A DNA stretch of 64,000 bases, taken from contig OY282606.1 in the NCBI GenBank assembly GCA_958298945.1, positions 48,125,920-48,189,919 on the forward strand, written 5' to 3'. Source of the stretch: Atherix ibis. Its lineage: Eukaryota; Arthropoda; Insecta; Diptera; Athericidae. A program made the position numbers and the translations under genes. Below, piece after piece: positions 58,995-64,000 of this stretch (position 1 is the first letter of the stretch; every line of letters starts with the position of its first letter). The notes beneath the pieces were generated by a model. The model was not told the origin of the DNA. It made no database searches and saw only the letters and a list, made by a program, of their open reading frames with translations.

Positions 58995-59250
58995 ACAGCC
59001 GCAGAATCCAGGACAATTCATCATTACTCACATATTATACCATATGAAAGTTACCTGACCAAAAATTACTTTACGACCAAAATTCCTTCAACTGTGTGGA
59101 TACTGGAGCTAGAAACTCCATCTCCAAATTTCCTTTTTAATCTTTTGCAACATATTTATCGGTTTTACAAAATCGAGAAGAACTCTTACTATTATAGCAC
59201 CCGGATAACCGAATTCAAATTCGTATAAAATCAGTTACCTCTTAATTTTA

Positions 59251-59405
59251 GGCCGGCTTGGTAGCACAGTCGTTAGCGTACTGGACTACCATCCAAGAGG
59301 TCGTGGATTGAATCCTACTGGGGCATGGTCCTACGCTAATTCCAAAAAAAAACACGTCCGTTCCATTAATTTCCTTAATGCTACTTGAAATGATAACATA
59401 TAAAC
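59251..59405 (+). mobile_element. tRNA-derived SINE, family A, copy 2
   Basis: GGCTTGGTAGCACAGTCGTT, AGCG, then B-box-like GGTCGTGGATTGAATCC. The body ends with TTTCCTTAATGCTACTTGAA. It has the same head as 10771-10975 and a shorter body. One base is missing in the B-box, so it is probably silent. Confidence 0.68.
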
Positions 59406-59559
59406 AAGCTCTTACTACTAATCAGTCTTTCTTAGATAACTCCGCAATCGTACAGGAAAATCGCCAATGACCTTATATCTTTCCAACCGTGACCTTACAA
59501 ACAAACAAAGAAAAATGATACTGCTCGATAAAATTATCTACTTCATTTAACATGCGAGT

Positions 59560-60107
59560 CAGTAGAGATAGTAAATCTGCTACGAAAGACACGCTAGGCA
59601 ATAACATGATAGTAGGTATAGGTTGCTGCTACTCAACTATCTAGACAAAACCTCCTTCTACTTAGATCTCGACATGCCCTACTCAACAACAGAAGTATCA
59701 AACTGCGTTGAGTGCCAGGACATGTGATATAATATCCTCAGCCACGCGAGATCATTTTACTTGACTCTTCTGGGAACAAAGAATGCTCAGAATGTGGATA
59801 GGACAGCATACTGCTCTCACATATAATTTTTTTTTTGGAAACTGCACACGCCTTATTAATTAATTATCCCTCATATTATAAAAGAATGTCAGTCAATAAA
59901 AAATTGCCTTGCAAGTACCATATGATTATTTCCACTGTCGCGCACCTAGGTTTAATAATTCCATTTCCAAAGCGACATACTACAGTAAAATTTAAGAAAC
60001 TCTAACTGATCGAGCCTACTAATAACAATCCAATTTCGCTTAGGAAACTGCTTACAGCCCATCACACAAAACTTTAAGTCGCTAATAACCCCATGGTCGT
60101 GGTGCTA
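59560..60107 (+). mobile_element. LINE relic with RNase H remains, cut by a mariner
   Basis: SDSKSATKD-like codons, then RHALLNNRSIKLRXVPGHV (X is a stop; RNase H C-terminal motif), and GQHTALTYNFFFGNCTRLI, the segment also seen at 21905 and 44390. The 3' tail CTAATAACCCCATGGTCGTG, GTGCTA is interrupted by the mariner starting at 60110. Confidence 0.6.
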
Positions 60108-60109
60108 TA

Positions 60110-61101
60110 CGAGGATCATACAACAAGTACTTAGCCTACAAAAGAAAAACGAAAATTTTGGAAAGGTGGCCATTTATTTTTCCACATAATCTCCTTCAAG
60201 CTCGATACACTTGGCCCAGCGATGCTCTAACTTTTTAACCCGTCCAAAAAATACATTTTCTCGAGGGAAGCAAAATAGGCCTCCGTGGCGACGATGACCT
60301 CCTCATTCGACCCAAATCTATTCCCGGCGAGTGATTTTTTCACGTTTGGAAACAAAAAGTAGTCACAGGGGGCCAAATCTGGAGAGTACGGTGGATGGGG
60401 CAGCAATTCGTAGCGCAATTCGACCAATTTGGCCATGGCGACGGCGGAGGTATGAGCCGGCGCGTTGTCGTGGTGGAACAGCACTTTTTTCTTCGCAAAG
60501 CGAGGCCGCTTTTTCTTCAATTCGACGTCAAATCGGCCCAATAAGTCAGCATAGTAGCACCCCGTGATTGTTTTACCCTTCTCGAGGTAATCGATGTGGA
60601 TCACACCTTGTGAATCCCAGAAAACGGTGGCCATCACCTTTCCGGCCGATCGAACAGTCTTCGCCTTCTTCGGAGCACGTTCGCCGGGTGAAGTCCACTG
60701 TTTCGACTGTTCCTTGGTCTCTGGTGTGTACCAGTGAATCCATGTTTCGTCGACGGTCACGAAACGACGCAAGAACTGAAACAGCGCCAAACACGTTGCC
60801 GATGTGGTCTCACGGTTGCGCTTGTTTTCCGGTGTGAGCAAACGCGGCACCCATCGCGCCGACAGCTTTCTCATGCCCAGTTCTTCGTGTAGAATATGAT
60901 GCACTGTTCCTACTGCGATGCCCACAGTCTCAGCTATCTCGTGAACCTTCAATCGACGGTATACCAACACGAGATCGTGGACTTTTTTAACGTTTTCCTC
61001 CGTAGCAGCCGTTTTCGGGGCACCTGGACGTGGCTCATCAAAAACCGACGTGCGGCCACGAACAAACTCGTTGAACCAATTCTTGACGGTCGCCATCGAA
61101 G
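60110..61101 (-). mobile_element. Mariner type 2, 5'-truncated copy
   Basis: Minus strand. The 3' terminal repeat CGAGGATCATACAACAAGTA lies at 60110 (TA at 60108-60109). The 5' side stops abruptly in the coding region at about 61101, next to jockey sequence. About 150 bp of leader, start codon and 5' terminal repeat are gone, so it cannot move. Confidence 0.88.
60174..61101 (-). pseudogene. Mariner transposase, 5'-truncated (type 2, - copy)
   Basis: From SMATVKNWFNEFVRGRTS the frame is open for 289 codons: VFDEPRPGAPKT, VKKVHDLVLVYRRLKVHEIA, LGMRKLSARWVPRLLTPENK, then the catalytic Asps in FVTVDETWIHWYT, FHHDNAPAHTS and LAPCDYFLFPNV (34 residues apart). A short loss between LALF and QFLRR removes some linker residues. 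A one-base deletion near 60240 (LKKLEHRW becomes LKS-stop) ends the frame about 20 codons early. The second helix-turn-helix and linker missing from the + copy are present here. Confidence 0.88.
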
Positions 61102-61104
61102 AAT

Positions 61105-62155
61105 ATTTTTGAGATGTATTAGACCAAACGCCATCGCAAGCAATTCAGTAAGCTAACAGGATCTCTGGGCAAACATTCTTCAGAGTTCGACTGAAATTAC
61201 TCCACGAGTAAGTGAAGAAAGATTTGTTCTTAAAATGATTAATAATGGATAATAACAGATCTCCCGCAAAGAGCACGATGTAAAGTATTCTCACGACCAC
61301 AAATTATGGCATCACTAATATTTTGGAGTATCTTGCATTGTAAGGACTAGATACGATAAGAATTGGAACATTTCGTTGAACCCCAAAGTTATAATCCATA
61401 GGTCCAAATCTACTATTTTCTTAATCTACTATGTGGACCCCATGTATATTCCTTGTCTAGCTTAGGTTCTAAATAACATCCTTTATTATATTATTGCTAT
61501 TAAGGTATAAAGTGGTAGAGTGAGAGTAATGTTCCATATCGTAACCAGGGTTGGACGTTGTGGATATGGGATTGTTAATTATTATTGTAGAAGCTATGTC
61601 AGAATTTGCATGGCTGGTAAGTGTGGCCATGTCATCAGCATAATTCGTCATGATAGTCTTACAATTAGATGGGATATCATGGGTATAAATATTATATTAT
61701 ATGAGGACCAAGGGTACTGCCCTGTGGGTTTCCAACTAAAATATGATACATTTCTAAGCATTCTGAATTAACTTCTACTGAGAAATTAAGTTGCGACTGA
61801 TATGAATTTATCATAAGATAGTATGTAGAAAGAAGGAAACTCTTGAATTTCCAGAAGAGCTCATGGTACCATATACGATCTAATGCATGGGAGACATCTA
61901 AGAATACACCCGAATAATACTTTTTCCCCTCAAGACAGAATGCAATGTAATAAGCAACGCGACGTAATTGAAGGATTGTATTCAGATCGGAAGCCAAATT
62001 GGTGATCAGAAATCATATTTTTATTATAAAGAAGTTTTTCAAAATCTTTACCAATAATTGGTATTATTGGTAAGAGGAGGTCAATTACCTGTTGTAATAT
62101 TTTCAAATTCAAAATATTAGATTCCGGCCTCAGACGCAATAAAAAACAATTCAAA
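61105..62155 (-). mobile_element. Jockey-type LINE relic
   Basis: Minus strand from 62155: IPIIGKDFEKLLYNKN, MISDHQFGFRSEYNPSIT, YYSGVFLDVSHALDRIWYHE, LSTYYLMINSYQSQLNFSVE, ILVGNPQGSTLGPHII, then NYADDMATLTSHANSDIAST (catalytic YADD). Lower down come QCKILQNISDAIICGREN and a terminal RRxK-like part near 61110. All RT motifs are present over four or five frames. It lies 130 bp from exon 4 of the cysteine-rich gene, in opposite orientation. Confidence 0.75.
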
Positions 62156-62284
62156 AACCTATTTAGACTTACATATTACAAAATTAATTATAAGCAATTA
62201 TAAAATGTTAATGATAAAACTTATTTAAAACCTCAACTATTATTAATAAATTATTCTTTCAATTGTGTTTATATACAATTTCAG

Positions 62285-62382
62285 ATCGTTATTTGGCGAA
62301 ATCGAGCAGACATCAAGCATCTTTTATGAATCTTTTGGTGCCATTATTATTGCCCATCTTCTTAATTCCTTTCAGTTACTGA
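62285..62382 (+). CDS. Cysteine-rich secreted protein, exon 4 of 4 (terminal)
   Basis: Residues 151-182 and stop: YRYLAKSSRHQASF, then MNLLVPLLLPIFLIPFSY. Acceptor ACAATTTCAG. The last 19 residues are strongly hydrophobic, with no basic residues after them; preceded by a small-residue/polar stretch (KSSRHQAS), this is the layout of a GPI-anchor signal. A C-terminal membrane anchor is the alternative. Phase 1 entry matches exon 3. Confidence 0.72.
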
Positions 62383-62433
62383 TCAACCAAATGTTAAATT
62401 ACATGTTTATCAATATAAAAAAATACTTCAACA

Positions 62434-62439
62434 AATAAA
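62434..62439 (+). promoter_or_regulatory. Poly(A) signal of the cysteine-rich gene
   Basis: AATAAA 52 bp after the stop codon. Confidence 0.55.
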
Positions 62440-64000
62440 GGAAGAAAAAACCTACTTCATTCGGATAAAGAGGAAAGAACAGCGCTCTTGAAATGAAGAC
62501 GATATAGTCCTTCAAAAGGATAATGGAATAATTCATCATTTATCAAATGGCTGTGGCACATTATGTGCTGAAGATTTTAAATTTTACTACAATTTTTTTT
62601 ATGTATTTTCAATATTAATAATAGTTTTCAAATGTTTTCATTTCGAAATATTTCTTTTTACAAATTATTGTAATAAAAAAATATATATTTACCGAAAATT
62701 TAAGTATGAGAGGATAATTAGTGTGAATATTTGTTTTTTATTTTTATGTAAATGGGGTTATGCAAGACTGAATGGGGTTCAAAATGTTTAATTTGTAGTT
62801 TATATAGTATGTACAAAATGCCTGTATACATAAATTTGTAAATCTAATATAATATTTATACAGAAAACCGAGTAGTGTTCTTATTTCTTTTGTTTTGAAA
62901 AAATTATAAATTAATAAAGTTTTTTTAATTAAAAATGAATATCGAATGAAAAGTATTTCGAGTGCGCTCAAAAGAATTTTTATAGTTTCTACGAAATGAA
63001 TGGTTTGTTTTTCAAGAAATGGACTGTGGCATAAAAGAGATTTCTTAAAAAATAAACAAACAAAAATATATATACACACACACACACAAATAATTTACTA
63101 AAAAATATATTTTCGAACAGATTAGCGATTAAAAAAGGGCCACCAAAATGACCAATGACCCTGTAAATGTGAAATTAATGAATTTACAATATTTTATTTT
63201 CTGGAATTTCACTTGAACAAATGTTCATGATATTCGGTAAATTCCAAGAAACCTATATAATTTATTGAAGAAAATTATATTAAAATATATGTAAATATAA
63301 CCTCGAACAGTTTATATTTATGACAAAGAAGAATTGAGGAGGCAATAATAAGCCCTAGGGGAATGCGGCAGTATCGGATCTAAATTTAAGTAGAACTTTT
63401 GAAAATTGAATCTTTAAAATTTTCAAATTGTTCACATCGAATACGATTGCGACACACTAAGTTTCAGGCTGAAAAGTGTAGATTTTTCTTTTGCAAGTAA
63501 ATCAAATCTTTTCATTTTGATTTTTTCCTTATGGGAAACCTTTGAATAAGAATAGACCTTACGCAATGCAATCATACATTTTCCATTTTTTTAAACTTAA
63601 TTATGTATATCAATTAATTAAAATCACCTTTTTGTTGTTTTATGTGTCCATTTCTATTTCAGTAAATCACTTGTTTATGCTTTGATATCACCTTTTCCGA
63701 AGGCATGTTGAACAATTACGCAATTCTATCGTGTGTTCAGAAAAGAAATATTTTCAATGCAGAATTTTATTAAAAGAAGTGCAATCGAAAGAAAATGCTT
63801 CTTGTATAAAAATAGTCTTAGTTTGTTTTTGGTAAATAATTCTTTCCAGAAATAAAATTGAAAATTCTCTAAGGAAATCTATTTTTATATATTAAGAAAT
63901 AAAATATATCATGTCCCTGAAGTACAAAATAAAACTTTTCAATTTCAATTAATGTAAAAAAACAAAAAATTTGAATATTTTGGAAATTTCTAGGTTGTTA
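62440..64000. other. AT-rich intergenic end of the window
   Basis: No gene. A CA microsatellite lies at 63073-63088. A minus-strand frame of 113 codons at 62744-63085 is low-complexity and not credible. Confidence 0.4.
63073..63088. repeat. CA microsatellite
   Basis: About eight CA units after TATATATA. Confidence 0.8.

Larger units (their letters stand above)
58187..59013 (-). mobile_element. Composite retroposon: 5S/tRNA-like head, LINE endonuclease fragment, LINE 3' end
   Basis: CAATTCATCATT flanks the unit at 58175-58186 and 59014-59025, a perfect 12-bp duplication, so 827 bp moved as one piece. Reading the minus strand: about 20 nt, a 5S rRNA-like part (58994 to 58919), a tRNA-like part with anticodon arm and T-arm (to about 58850), a GC-rich leader, then codons for a LINE endonuclease. 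An abrupt jump leads to the last codons and 3' end of the LINE at 55809-57244 (VPLYAP, CGCTATATGCTCCATA, ACCTGTCAAATAAAAAATT). The reverse transcriptase is absent. Confidence 0.8.

Noticed and set aside
62744..63085. Minus-strand open frame of 113 codons
   Set aside because: Starts in the CA microsatellite and is low-complexity AT-rich sequence.
1..64000. CRISPR arrays, bacterial operons, endogenous viruses
   Set aside because: No regularly spaced repeats, no bacterial-type gene order, and no recognisable viral protein; the repeats present are eukaryotic transposons.

Overview
The window is insect nuclear DNA. It is AT-rich and has spliced genes with very short introns (56 and 69 bp) beside very long ones, TCAGT-type initiators and AATAAA poly(A) signals. 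It is packed with DD34D mariner elements, non-LTR retrotransposons (LINEs), tRNA- and 5S-derived retroposons and one Helitron. A dipteran is plausible; the sequence does not fix the species.

Only two host genes are well supported, both on the + strand. The first (1015-1514) is a two-exon, 147-residue secreted protein of the MBF2 family. The second is a four-exon gene (exons at 32802-33018, 33088-33198, 50484-50606 and 62285-62382). It encodes a 182-residue protein with a signal peptide, ten cysteines and a hydrophobic C-terminal tail suggesting a GPI anchor. All its junctions are GT-AG, all its introns are phase 1, and the joined exons stay open to the stop. Its 17.3 kb and 11.7 kb introns hold most of the transposons in the right half of the window.

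Layout. 1-2000: MBF2 gene. 2015-3860: a mariner inserted inside an older mariner relic. 4240-6560: LINE relic, then a 1.2 kb repeat unit with an internal duplication and palindrome. 8945-11500: decayed LINE (-), foldback element, tRNA-derived SINE and jockey relic. 11852-18110: mariner copy B, a mellifera-type mariner, a Tc1 relic and another mariner relic. 19020-19260: promoter-like island. 20840-22310: two LINE relics. 25055-27565: mariner relic, LINE (-), mariner with a filler duplication. 32100-62440: the cysteine-rich gene with, in its introns, LINEs, jockey relics, a Helitron with a 78-bp minisatellite, at least seven mariners, a LINE nested in a hAT-like element, and a composite 5S/tRNA-headed retroposon. 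62440-64000: AT-rich, no gene.

Every recognisable transposase or reverse transcriptase is broken by at least one stop, frameshift or deletion. The youngest-looking are mariner copy C (two nonsense changes) and the LINE at 55809-57244 (one nonsense change). The most unusual object is 58187-59013: a 5S-rRNA-like and tRNA-like head joined to a LINE endonuclease fragment and a LINE 3' end, bounded as one unit by a perfect 12-bp target-site duplication.
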